Program-made: the position numbers and the translations under genes
Shown here: piece after piece, positions 1 to 5,957 of the stretch
How positions within the stretch are numbered: position 1 is the first letter of the stretch
How the letters are laid out: each line of letters begins with the position of its first letter
Origin: HyVt-337 sp964428895
GTDB taxonomy: Bacteria; Planctomycetota; Phycisphaerae; SM23-33
DNA: 5,957 nucleotides
NCBI GenBank assembly: GCA_964428895.1
Contig: CAYRZU010000126.1
Coordinates: forward strand, 1-5,957
Direction of reading: 5' to 3'
Notes under the pieces: generated by a model
Database searches by the model: none
Seen by the model: only the letters and a program-made list of their open reading frames with translations
What the model was told of the DNA's origin: nothing

Positions 1-878
1 GGGTGGACCGCAAGGTCACCGCCCGCGTGCAGTGGCGGGTGGGCCCGCCGTGGTACCAGCCCATGGTCGACATCCTCAAGCTGATGGGCAAAGAGACCCT
101 CATGCCCGTCACCGCGCAGGGCACGGGCTTCCTGCTGGCCCCGGTAATCGCCCTGGCCGCCACGGCGGTGGTGGCGACGATCCTATGGCGGTCGCTGTGG
201 GACCCGTCCGCCCCCTTCCTGGGCGACCTGATCGTGGTGATCTATCTGTTGGTGGTCCCGGCGCTGATGACCATGCTCGGGGCGTCGGCCAGCGGCAACC
301 CCCACGCCGCGGTGGGCGCCAGCCGCGAAATGAAACTGCTGCTCAGCTACGAGCTGCCGATGTTTCTGGCGATCCTGGTGGCCATCGCCCGGTGCGGCTG
401 GACGTTCCAACTCGGCGGGCTGATGACGGCCCAAGCCGAGGCCACGCCGGTAGTCTTTAGCATCTCCGGCGCGCTGGCCATGCTGGTCGCCATCCTCTGC
501 ATGCAGGCCAAGCTCGGCCAGGTGCCCTTCGACGTCGCCGAGGCCGAATGCGAAATCATGTCCGGCGTGTACGTGGAATACTCCGGGCCCGCCCTGGCCA
601 ACTGGCTGATGACGCGAGCGATGCTGCTGGCGATCATGCCGTTGCTGCTGGTCGAGGTGTTCTGGGGTGGCCTATATAAGGATGCGTGGTGGGGGTTCGC
701 CAGCTTCCTCGGCCGCTACGTGCTGCTGGTCGTGCTGGTCGTGCTGATTCGCAACACCAATCCGCGTCTGCGGATTGACCAAACGATGAGGTTCTTCTGG
801 TTCTATCTGACGCCGATCGCCATCGTGGCCTTGGTGCTGGCGCTGATCGGCCAGGCGGAGGGCATCGCATGGCTCTGA
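1..878 (+). CDS. NuoH/EchB/MbhM-like membrane anchor subunit of group 4 [NiFe] hydrogenase (5' partial)
   Basis: This integral membrane subunit anchors the hydrogenase module and links it to the ion-pumping subunits. It is homologous to complex I NuoH. Numbering residues from the GTG codon at position 3, the family motif around RVGPPWYQP (12-20) is followed by DILKLMGKE (23-31). A SREMKLLLSYELP stretch lies at 107-119, and the glutamate-rich loop VPFDVAEAECEIMSG (174-188) continues into VEYSGP (191-196). The acidic residues E180, E182, E184 and E193 match the loop next to the quinone or cluster cavity in NuoH. I see about seven hydrophobic segments (roughly 43-62, 74-93, 113-131, 151-169, 202-222, 235-250, 263-283). 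The family usually has eight, so the first helix lies upstream of the window. The frame stays open to the left edge, and the GTG at position 3 is probably an internal valine. The end overlaps the next gene by 10 bases. The family call is firm; the exact subtype is inferred. Confidence 0.93.
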   Translation, partial: VDRKVTARVQWRVGPPWYQPMVDILKLMGKETLMPVTAQGTGFLLAPVIALAATAVVATILWRSLWDPSAPFLGDLIVVIYLLVVPALMTMLGASASGNPHAAVGASREMKLLLSYELPMFLAILVAIARCGWTFQLGGLMTAQAEATPVVFSISGALAMLVAILCMQAKLGQVPFDVAEAECEIMSGVYVEYSGPALANWLMTRAMLLAIMPLLLVEVFWGGLYKDAWWGFASFLGRYVLLVVLVVLIRNTNPRLRIDQTMRFFWFYLTPIAIVALVLALIGQAEGIAWL

Positions 879-1309
879 CGACCTGGGCATTGCGGAAGTC
901 GTTGTGGGTCTATCACGTCAACACCGGCGCGTGCAACAACTGCGACATCGAGGTGCTGGCGCTGCTGACGCCGCGCTTCGACGTGGAACGGCTGGGCATG
1001 ATCCTGGTCGGCTCGCCCCGGCACGCGGACGTGCTGGCCGTCACCGGCGTGTGCACCCGCCAGACCATGCCCCGCCTCCAGGAAGTCTACATGCAGACCC
1101 CCAAGCCCTGCGTGGTGCTGGCCGTCGGCGCCTGCGCCAACGCGCAGGGCATCTTCACCGAAGCCTATCACATGGGCACCGCGGTCGACGAGGCCATCAA
1201 AGCCGTCGACCCCAACGCCATCGTTCTATATGTGCCCGGCTGTCCGCCGACCCCCGAAGCCATGATCGCCGCGGCCGCCAAGGGCATGGAGTTCCTGAAG
1301 ACACTGTGA
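869..1309 (+). CDS. [NiFe] hydrogenase small subunit, group 4 (NuoB/EchC/MbhJ-like)
   Basis: This 146-residue electron-transfer subunit is expected to hold the single proximal [4Fe-4S] cluster that passes electrons to or from the nickel site in the large subunit. The four expected cysteine ligands are visible: C22 and C25 in GACNNCDIE, C89 in VGACAN, and C125 in PGCPPTPE. This matches the NuoB/EchC/MbhJ pattern. The protein is short and lacks the extra cluster-binding C-terminal domain and the Tat signal of respiratory uptake hydrogenases, so it should act at the cytoplasmic face. The ATG at 869 is chosen because GGAGG at 857-861 sits 7 bases upstream and the homology begins at once. It overlaps the preceding NuoH-like gene by 10 bases, which suggests translational coupling. 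NuoB of complex I is the main alternative; the intact nickel ligands in the neighbouring large subunit argue for a hydrogenase. Confidence 0.94.
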   Translation: MALTTWALRKSLWVYHVNTGACNNCDIEVLALLTPRFDVERLGMILVGSPRHADVLAVTGVCTRQTMPRLQEVYMQTPKPCVVLAVGACANAQGIFTEAYHMGTAVDEAIKAVDPNAIVLYVPGCPPTPEAMIAAAAKGMEFLKTL

Positions 1310-1338
1310 CGGCGGGAGTATTGCGCGAGGACTGAAAC

Positions 1339-1884
1339 ATGAGTGTGACGCAACAAAGCATTGACGTGCCGCTAATGGGGTTCGTGGGCGAGGTGATCGA
1401 GCGCCTCGGCGACGTCGTTATCGACGTCGAACAATGTGAACCCCGGCGTGGCACGGCGCGAGTCGACCCCGCCAAGACCATGGAAGCGGCTCAGCGAATG
1501 CACGCCATGGAGGGCTGTCGCCTGGCGACGGCTACCGGCATCGAGGTCCGGGACGGCATCGACGTGCTCTATCACTGGGCATTCGAACCAGCCGGCGTGG
1601 TAATCACGCTGAAGGTGCTGGCCGCCCGCCCGGAGTTGGCCCTGGACGCCGTCGCGACGGTCGTGCCGTCGGCCAACTGGATCGAACGGGAACTGCACGA
1701 CCTGCTCGGCGCGACCTTCCCGAACCATCCCGACATGCGACGCCTGCTCTTGGATGACACCTGGCCGGAAGGACTCCACCCCCTGCGAAAGAGCTTCGAC
1801 CAGATTAAGGATCGGCCTCCCCTGCCGCCCAACCAGTCGCCGCCCGACGTCGAAACCAAGGCGCCCGGGAGGGACCGATCATGA
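1339..1884 (+). CDS. NuoC/EchD/MbhK-like 30-kDa subunit of group 4 hydrogenase
   Basis: This 181-residue soluble subunit packs against the large subunit in the peripheral arm of complex I-like hydrogenases and has no cofactor of its own. The complex I 30-kDa signature is clear at residues 111-152. It runs from W114, through IERELHDLLGATFPNHPD, to RRLLL and then HPLRK before a phenylalanine. The upstream half (about 10-105) fits the weakly conserved N-terminal alpha/beta part. After residue 155 comes a hydrophilic proline-rich tail (DRPPLPPNQSPPD and onward to the stop) with no obvious fold. The ATG at 1339 has GAGGA at 1327-1331 with 7 bases of spacing, and 29 bases separate it from the small-subunit stop. 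Its end overlaps the large-subunit start in an ATGA arrangement (1881-1884), so the two are probably translationally coupled. In Nuo systems C and D are likewise adjacent and sometimes fused. Confidence 0.92.
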   Translation: MSVTQQSIDVPLMGFVGEVIERLGDVVIDVEQCEPRRGTARVDPAKTMEAAQRMHAMEGCRLATATGIEVRDGIDVLYHWAFEPAGVVITLKVLAARPELALDAVATVVPSANWIERELHDLLGATFPNHPDMRRLLLDDTWPEGLHPLRKSFDQIKDRPPLPPNQSPPDVETKAPGRDRS

Positions 1885-3062
1885 GCAGCCGGACCATTGT
1901 CAACATCGGCCCGTTCCACCCGCTGCAGGAGGAGGCCGAGTTCTATCAACTCTACGTCGACGGAGAGACCGTCGTCGATGTGGACGTCCGCCTCAGCTAC
2001 AACCACCGCGGCATCGAAAAGCTCGATGAGTCCAAGACTTTCGATCAGGTGCCGTTTGTGGTCGAGCGGGTCTGCGGCATCTGCTCGGCCAGCCACCCGC
2101 TGGCCTACATCCAGGCGGTCGAGGAGATCGCCCAGTGCGACGTACCCGAGCGGGCGCTCTATCTGCGAACCATCGTCAACGAACTGGAACGGCTACACTC
2201 GCACTTCCTGTGGGTGGGCCTGGCCGGCCACTTCCTGGGCTACAACACGGTGTTCATGTGGGCGTGGAAATACCGCGAACCGATCATGGACGCGCTGGAA
2301 GCCACCACCGGCAGCCGGGTCAACTACGCCAACGCCAAGGTGGGCGGCTCGCGGCGCGATATCCCCGACGAACAGCTCCGCGAAATCGGCAAGGTCGTGG
2401 CCGAACTCCATCGGCCGCTCGATATGCTGACCAACGCGGTTCTCGACGACCCCGTCCTGCACGCGCGACTCAAGGGGGTGGGCGTCCTCACTCCCGAAGA
2501 GGTCAAAGCCTACGGCGCCGTCGGACCGACCGCTCGGGGGTCCGGCGTGCCCATCGACGTCCGCAAGGACGACCCCTACGCCGCTTACGACCGGGTCGAC
2601 TGGGACGTGGTCACTGCTCCCGGATGCGACGTATTCGGCAAGGCCGTGGTGCGCCTGCTGGAATGCTACGAAGCGATCAAGATCATCCAGCAGTGCATCG
2701 AGCAGATCCGCCCCGGTGAGATCGACGCCAAGCTCGAGTCGATTCCGCCCGGCGAAGGCATCGGCCACGTCGAAGCCCCGCGCGGCGAGACCTTCCACTA
2801 CGTGCGGTCCGACGGGTCCAACCGCCCGGTTCGGCACAAGATCCGCGCCCCCAGCTACGTGAATATCCCGACCTTCAAGGCCTCCTGCATCGGCCAGCAG
2901 ATTCCCGACGTAGCCATCACACTCGCAGCCGTCGACCCGTGCTATTCCTGCACGGAACGGATGTGCCGCGTGGTCGACGTCGACCGTCACGTGAAGGTCT
3001 ACGGAATCGACGAACTGGTGAAGCTGTCCCAGGAAAAGACACGACGCATGAGACGATCCTGA
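1881..3062 (+). CDS. [NiFe] hydrogenase catalytic large subunit, group 4 (NuoD/EchE/MbhL-like)
   Basis: This 393-residue subunit holds the Ni-Fe active site that interconverts protons and H2. Both metal-binding pairs are present: C65/C68 in ERVCGIC near the N-terminus, and C354/C357 in DPCYSCTER near the C-terminus. Complex I NuoD lacks these pairs and the sulfur-reducing Mbs/Mbx relatives lack the second, so a true hydrogenase is the best reading. Other family landmarks are GPFHP (10-14), NHRGIEKL (41-48) and EAPRGE (298-303). E18 aligns by eye with the conserved glutamate after GPxHP proposed to relay protons in Mbh. A tail of 33 residues follows R360 and may be removed by a maturation protease, as in relatives such as HycE; none is encoded here. 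The start has GGAGG at 1868-1872 and overlaps the NuoC-like gene by 4 bases. An Mrp-linked group 4 subtype is inferred from the downstream genes. Confidence 0.95.
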   Translation: MSSRTIVNIGPFHPLQEEAEFYQLYVDGETVVDVDVRLSYNHRGIEKLDESKTFDQVPFVVERVCGICSASHPLAYIQAVEEIAQCDVPERALYLRTIVNELERLHSHFLWVGLAGHFLGYNTVFMWAWKYREPIMDALEATTGSRVNYANAKVGGSRRDIPDEQLREIGKVVAELHRPLDMLTNAVLDDPVLHARLKGVGVLTPEEVKAYGAVGPTARGSGVPIDVRKDDPYAAYDRVDWDVVTAPGCDVFGKAVVRLLECYEAIKIIQQCIEQIRPGEIDAKLESIPPGEGIGHVEAPRGETFHYVRSDGSNRPVRHKIRAPSYVNIPTFKASCIGQQIPDVAITLAAVDPCYSCTERMCRVVDVDRHVKVYGIDELVKLSQEKTRRMRRS

Positions 3063-3077
3063 GCCCGACCGGCTCAG
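3059..3077 (+). promoter_or_regulatory. Perfect 7-bp hairpin over the large-subunit stop codon
   Basis: CTGAGCC at 3059-3065 and GGCTCAG at 3071-3077 are exact reverse complements with a five-base loop (CGACC). The TGA stop of the large-subunit gene lies in the left arm. No T-run follows, so a classical intrinsic terminator is unlikely. The position, at the only sizeable gap in the cluster, fits an mRNA-stability or partial-attenuation element between the catalytic and ion-transport genes. The structure is seen in the sequence; the role is inference. Confidence 0.4.
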
Positions 3078-3112
3078 CTAGAACGACAACCGAGTACGCA
3101 GCCACAATTCGA

Positions 3113-3119
3113 CAGGTGA
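3113..3119 (+). promoter_or_regulatory. Ribosome binding site of the antiporter-like gene
   Basis: CAGGTGA lies just before the ATG at 3123, with its AGG core 6 bases upstream. It supports independent initiation of this gene after the 60-base gap and fixes its start. The rest of the gap (3078-3112) shows no convincing promoter or further structure. Confidence 0.55.
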
Positions 3120-3122
3120 CGC

Positions 3123-5072
3123 ATGAACGGATTGGCTGACCAACTAGCGCATCCTCTGATGCTGCCGATCGTGATAGCGTTGGCGGCGGGAACATTGGCG
3201 TACGTGGTGTCCCGCCTGTGGCCCATGGGGTGTCGTCTGCTGGCGCTGGTGGCGACCTTGTTGGTCCTGGGTAGCTGCATCTGCATCTTCTACCGGGATG
3301 AAGGGGCGATGGGCTGGCAGGGAATCACCTTCCAGTGGCAGTGGCTGGAACTGACGACCGACATCACCTTTACGGTCGGCTTGGCGACCACTCTTCTGGG
3401 CATGGTGGTTGTGATCGGCTCGGCCGCCTTTGCGGTGCTGATCACGATCTACAGCCTTCGGTCCATGCGGGGCGACCATTGGGAGGGCAAGTACTACGCG
3501 TACCTGCTATGGGCCCTGGGCGGAGCCTGCATCGTAGGCTTCGCGGCCAACCTGCTGGTGCTACTGGTCGGCTGGGAAATCGTCACGCTGATGCTGTTCT
3601 TGATGATCAACCAAGGCCCGCGCGACGCCAAAGCCGGCGGCGCCAAGGCCTACAGCGTGTTGGGGTTTGCCGACGCGTGCCTGTTGCTGGCGGTGGCGTT
3701 GCTGGCCACGCTGGAAGGCGGGTCGGCCAACTGGTCGCTGTCGCGCATGCAGGACGTCGGCTCCCTGGGCGCGATCGGTTACGTGATTTACGTGCTCATC
3801 CTGGTCGCCGCCCTGGCCAAGGCCGGCGCGATTCCGCTGCACACCTGGATTCCCTCCGCCGCCAAGGATGCGCCCACCACGGTGATGGCCTATCTGCCGG
3901 CTTCGCTGGATAAGCTGCTGGGCATCTACCTGCTGGCGACGCTATCGTTGCGAATGTTCGCGATCGATTGGCCGTTGCGGGTGGTGATGATGGTGATCGG
4001 CGCGGTCACGATTCTGGCGGCGGTTTTGATGGCGATGATGCAGCACAACCTGAAGCGACTGCTGAGCTTCCACGCGGTCAGCCAGGTCGGTTACATGGTA
4101 TTGGGCATCGGCACGGGCACGACTATCGGTGTCATTGGGGGGCTGTTCCACCTGATTAACAACACGATCTACAAGTCCAACCTCTTCTTGATGAGCGGCG
4201 CCGTTCGACGGGCGACCGGAACCGATGAGATCGAGGACATGGGCGGCCTGGCGCGGCTGCTTCCCGTGACGTTCGTATGCGGATTGATCTCGGCGGTCGC
4301 GATTTCGGGCATACCGCCGTTCAACGGATTCGTCAGCAAGTGGTTGGTCTATCAAGGTACGTTGGAGGTCTCACAGACCAATCAGGGCCTGGCTGCGGCG
4401 CTTCTGATCATTGCCGTTTTCGGCAGCGCCTTGACGCTGGCCAGTTTTGTCAAAGTCATGTATTCGGCGTTTCTGTCCCCCGCTCCCAAGGGCGCCGCCT
4501 ACGCGGCCGAGAAGCCCAAAGAGAGCGTCTTCATGGCCATACCCATGATCGTGCTGGCCCTGGCCTGCGTAATCCTGGGTCTGTGGCCTGGGCTGATGAT
4601 CGATAATGTGCTGGTGCCCGTCGCGGGTGCTGGCGCCGATGACTTGACCACCGCCGACCTGGCTGTCCAAACCGGTGACACAGGCTACTGGAACGCCACC
4701 GAGGCGACCGGGCTGATTCTGATCGGCATCTTGCTGGGCGTGATCTTCGTGGGCCTATTCGCCTGGAAGCAAAAGGTCCGCATCGTTCGGCCGTTCCTGG
4801 CCGGCGAGGTCGCCGGGCCGACCGACGACCGCTTCCGCGTGCCGGGCACGCACTTCTACGAGACCATCGCCAAGTTGCCCGTCATCGGACCGTTGCTCGC
4901 CCAAGGCGAAGCCGGCGCGATGGACCCCTATCACTGGTCGAGCCGACACGGCAACACCTTTGTGCAATGGCTGCGCGGGCTGCACACCGGGTTGATCAGC
5001 CTGTACGTGGCGTGGTGCCTGGGCGGACTGGCCATCATCCTGATCTACCTACTGCTGGCGGCAAGGACGTAA
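3123..5072 (+). CDS. NuoL/EchA/MrpA-like proton (or Na+) antiporter subunit
   Basis: This 649-residue polytopic protein belongs to the proton-conducting transporter family shared by NuoL/M/N, MrpA/MrpD, EchA and HyfB. It should convert energy from the hydrogenase reaction into H+ or Na+ translocation. The key charged residues are visible: E152 in LVGWEIVTL, K233 in ALAKAGAIPLHTW, K248 and K264 around DAPTTVMAYLPASLDK, H317 in LLSFHAVSQVGY, H343 and K351 in HLINNTIYKSN, and K406 in FNGFVSKW. Together they form the usual glutamate/lysine/histidine charge line across the membrane. After the core (to about 490) there is a polar loop, a helix at about 527-547, a hydrophilic stretch with VPGTHFYETI (573-582), and a final helix at about 622-645. 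The length is like EchA/NuoL and longer than a typical MrpD. The next gene starts two bases after the stop. Whether it pumps H+ or Na+ cannot be told by eye. Confidence 0.92.
   Translation: MNGLADQLAHPLMLPIVIALAAGTLAYVVSRLWPMGCRLLALVATLLVLGSCICIFYRDEGAMGWQGITFQWQWLELTTDITFTVGLATTLLGMVVVIGSAAFAVLITIYSLRSMRGDHWEGKYYAYLLWALGGACIVGFAANLLVLLVGWEIVTLMLFLMINQGPRDAKAGGAKAYSVLGFADACLLLAVALLATLEGGSANWSLSRMQDVGSLGAIGYVIYVLILVAALAKAGAIPLHTWIPSAAKDAPTTVMAYLPASLDKLLGIYLLATLSLRMFAIDWPLRVVMMVIGAVTILAAVLMAMMQHNLKRLLSFHAVSQVGYMVLGIGTGTTIGVIGGLFHLINNTIYKSNLFLMSGAVRRATGTDEIEDMGGLARLLPVTFVCGLISAVAISGIPPFNGFVSKWLVYQGTLEVSQTNQGLAAALLIIAVFGSALTLASFVKVMYSAFLSPAPKGAAYAAEKPKESVFMAIPMIVLALACVILGLWPGLMIDNVLVPVAGAGADDLTTADLAVQTGDTGYWNATEATGLILIGILLGVIFVGLFAWKQKVRIVRPFLAGEVAGPTDDRFRVPGTHFYETIAKLPVIGPLLAQGEAGAMDPYHWSSRHGNTFVQWLRGLHTGLISLYVAWCLGGLAIILIYLLLAART
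5063..5067 (+). promoter_or_regulatory. Ribosome binding site that sets the start of the MbhD/E-like gene
   Basis: AAGGA lies inside the last codons of the antiporter gene, 7 bases before the ATG at 5075. It favours that ATG over the in-frame ATG at 4967, which would add 36 non-family residues and overlap the antiporter gene by more than 100 bases. Confidence 0.7.
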
Positions 5073-5074
5073 CC

Positions 5075-5677
5075 ATGGGCGTTGAACTGATGATTGTCAT
5101 TCTGATCGTCTTCATGCTGGTCGCGGCCGTCATCGCGCTAGAAGCGGGCGACCTGCTCAGCTCGGTCATCGCGGTGGGAGCGGCTGGATTTGCCCTGAGC
5201 GTGATCGACCTCCTGGTCGGCGCGCCGGACCTGGCCATCACACAAGTGGTGGTGGAAGTCATCATGCTGGTGCTGCTGATCCGCGTGGTGCTCAAACGCC
5301 GCGATCGCGCCGCGGCCCTGTCCAGCGACCTGTTGCGAACGGGGCTGTGTCTGCTCGCCTGCGGGGTGTTGCTGGCGGTGGTCTTCCTGGCCTTCGGTGG
5401 CCTCGGCGGAGAGACCGCGCCCGAGGGCACCATGCCGCCATTCGGTGAGCCCGTCCTGGCTAACGCCCAGGACGCAGCCGTTCAGCCCGGCGCTAGCAAG
5501 CAGTACTTGGAGCAGACCGTCGACGAGACCGGCGCGGTCAACGCCGTAACGGCCGTCCTGCTGGATTTTCGGGCCTACGACACCTTGGGCGAAGCGACGG
5601 TCATCTTCGTGTCGGTCCTCGGGGCCTACGCCCTGCTCCGGCAGATCGGCCGACGCAAGGAGGGCCAGGCGCCATGA
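5075..5677 (+). CDS. MbhD-MbhE fusion, equivalent to the C-terminal part of MrpA
   Basis: This 200-residue membrane protein joins two modules. Residues 1-108 look like the DUF4040/MbhD domain: three or four helices, with the motif PDLAITQVVVEVIMLVLLI (51-69) carrying D52 and E61. Residues 143-189 look like MbhE, which is also the MrpA C-terminal module: TGAVNAVTAVLLDFRAYDT (152-170) is followed by LGEATV, with D164, D169 and E173. A polar linker (about 109-150) joins them. MbhD and MbhE are separate genes in the archaeal Mbh operon, while both modules form the tail of the long MrpA protein; here they make one free-standing gene. The likely role is part of the ion path between the antiporter-like subunit and the MrpB-like subunit. 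It starts two bases after the antiporter stop and ends in an ATGA overlap with the next gene. The domain calls rest on motif recognition. Confidence 0.88.
   Translation: MGVELMIVILIVFMLVAAVIALEAGDLLSSVIAVGAAGFALSVIDLLVGAPDLAITQVVVEVIMLVLLIRVVLKRRDRAAALSSDLLRTGLCLLACGVLLAVVFLAFGGLGGETAPEGTMPPFGEPVLANAQDAAVQPGASKQYLEQTVDETGAVNAVTAVLLDFRAYDTLGEATVIFVSVLGAYALLRQIGRRKEGQAP
5657..5663 (+). promoter_or_regulatory. Strong ribosome binding site of the MrpB/MbhF-like gene
   Basis: AAGGAGG, a near-consensus Shine-Dalgarno, sits 10 bases before the ATG at 5674. The alternative in-frame ATG at 5692 has no such site, so the upstream start is preferred. The site lies inside the end of the MbhD-E-like gene. 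Confidence 0.65.
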
Positions 5678-5957
5678 AACGCCACCACGGCATGACGAGT
5701 ATCGTCAAGAACACCGCACAGTTGGTCAGCGGCTTCATTGCGGTGTTTGGCCTTTACGTGGCGCTGACGGGCCATCTGGGGCCCGGCGGCGGCTTCGCCG
5801 GCGGAGTGATTCTGGCAGCGTCCGGGGTGCTGATTGTGCTGGCGTTCGGCCGGGGCATCTCAGCCACCATCTTCGGCGACCGCGCCGTGCATATCGCCGA
5901 TGCGGCCGGGGCGAGCGCGTTCTTGGTCGTGGCGTTGCTGGGCTTCCTGGCCGGGGG
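5674..5957 (+). CDS. MrpB/MbhF-like ion transporter subunit (3' partial)
   Basis: The first 94 residues of a small membrane protein are visible before the right edge cuts it. The segment GLYVALTGHLGPGGGFAGG (residues 26-44) followed by VILAAS is the characteristic MnhB/MrpB/MbhF signature. It joins the end of one helix (about 17-31), a glycine-rich loop and a second helix (about 45-58). Another hydrophobic stretch begins near residue 75. MrpB-family proteins are usually about 130-160 residues, so perhaps a third of the gene is missing. In Mrp antiporters and Mbh hydrogenases this subunit belongs to the ion-translocating membrane part. It overlaps the MbhD-E-like gene by 4 bases (ATGA), so co-translation is likely. 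MrpC- and MrpD-like genes would be the expected next neighbours. The family is clear; whether it is best named MrpB or MbhF depends on the full operon. Confidence 0.9.
   Translation, partial: MKRHHGMTSIVKNTAQLVSGFIAVFGLYVALTGHLGPGGGFAGGVILAASGVLIVLAFGRGISATIFGDRAVHIADAAGASAFLVVALLGFLAG

Noticed and set aside
3..5. GTG at position 3 as the true start of the NuoH-like gene
   Set aside because: The family has a further transmembrane helix before this point, and the frame is open to the window edge, so the gene is cut rather than starting here.
671..681. TATATAA-like AT-rich patch that could be an internal promoter
   Set aside because: It encodes conserved-frame residues of the NuoH-like protein, has no convincing -35 element, and no gene starts just downstream.
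720..750. Short tandem CTGGTCGTG repeat
   Set aside because: It encodes a leucine/valine-rich transmembrane helix; codon bias explains it.
1410..1429. Two copies of the palindrome CGACGTCG four bases apart, as a possible operator
   Set aside because: They lie inside the NuoC-like gene and are explained by Asp/Val codons (GAC, GTC) in GC-rich DNA. There is no nearby promoter.
2193..2990. Long minus-strand open frame (265 codons) opposite the large-subunit gene
   Set aside because: It is antisense to a gene with clear family motifs, has no recognisable domain, and long antisense frames are common in GC-rich DNA with codon-position bias.
1881..3062. Reading the cluster as respiratory complex I (Nuo) or as Mbs/Mbx sulfur reductase
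   Set aside because: The large subunit keeps both CxxC pairs needed for the nickel site; NuoD lacks them and Mbs/Mbx relatives lack the second pair.
4967..5074. Upstream ATG at 4967 as the start of the MbhD-E-like gene
   Set aside because: The extra 36 residues show no family similarity and would overlap the antiporter gene deeply. The ATG at 5075 has a good ribosome binding site and the usual two-base spacing.

Overview
The window is one dense plus-strand gene cluster. It encodes most of a membrane-bound, energy-converting [NiFe] hydrogenase of group 4 (Ech/Mbh-like), directly followed by an Mrp-type ion-translocation module. Seven genes are visible. The first is cut by the left edge and the last by the right edge. 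The DNA is GC-rich by eye, all visible starts are ATG, and most genes have a clear purine-rich Shine-Dalgarno sequence. This suggests a GC-rich prokaryote, more likely a bacterium, with an anaerobic or fermentative hydrogen metabolism. The phylum cannot be fixed from the sequence alone.

Layout: (1) 1-878, NuoH/EchB/MbhM-like membrane anchor, missing its N-terminus; (2) 869-1309, NuoB/EchC/MbhJ-like small subunit carrying one [4Fe-4S] cluster; (3) 1339-1884, NuoC/EchD/MbhK-like subunit; (4) 1881-3062, NuoD/EchE/MbhL-like catalytic large subunit with both CxxC nickel-binding pairs intact; then a 60-base gap with a perfect 7-bp hairpin over the stop codon; (5) 3123-5072, NuoL/EchA/MrpA-like antiporter subunit of 649 residues; (6) 5075-5677, MbhD+MbhE fusion corresponding to the C-terminal part of MrpA; (7) 5674-end, MrpB/MbhF-like subunit. 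Genes 1/2, 3/4 and 6/7 overlap, and genes 5/6 are two bases apart, so the set reads as one operon with a possible control point between genes 4 and 5.

Working model: the large and small subunits make (or use) H2 with electrons from a low-potential carrier, probably ferredoxin. The NuoH-like anchor couples this to the membrane, and the NuoL-like and Mrp-like subunits move H+ and/or Na+. No ferredoxin-like NuoI/EchF subunit, no MrpC/D/E/F/G homologue and no maturation protease lies in the window; they may be just outside it. The system belongs to a known superfamily. The less ordinary points are the arrangement (Ech-like catalytic block, then NuoL-like antiporter, then a fused MbhD-E and MbhF), the intergenic hairpin and the tail of the large subunit.
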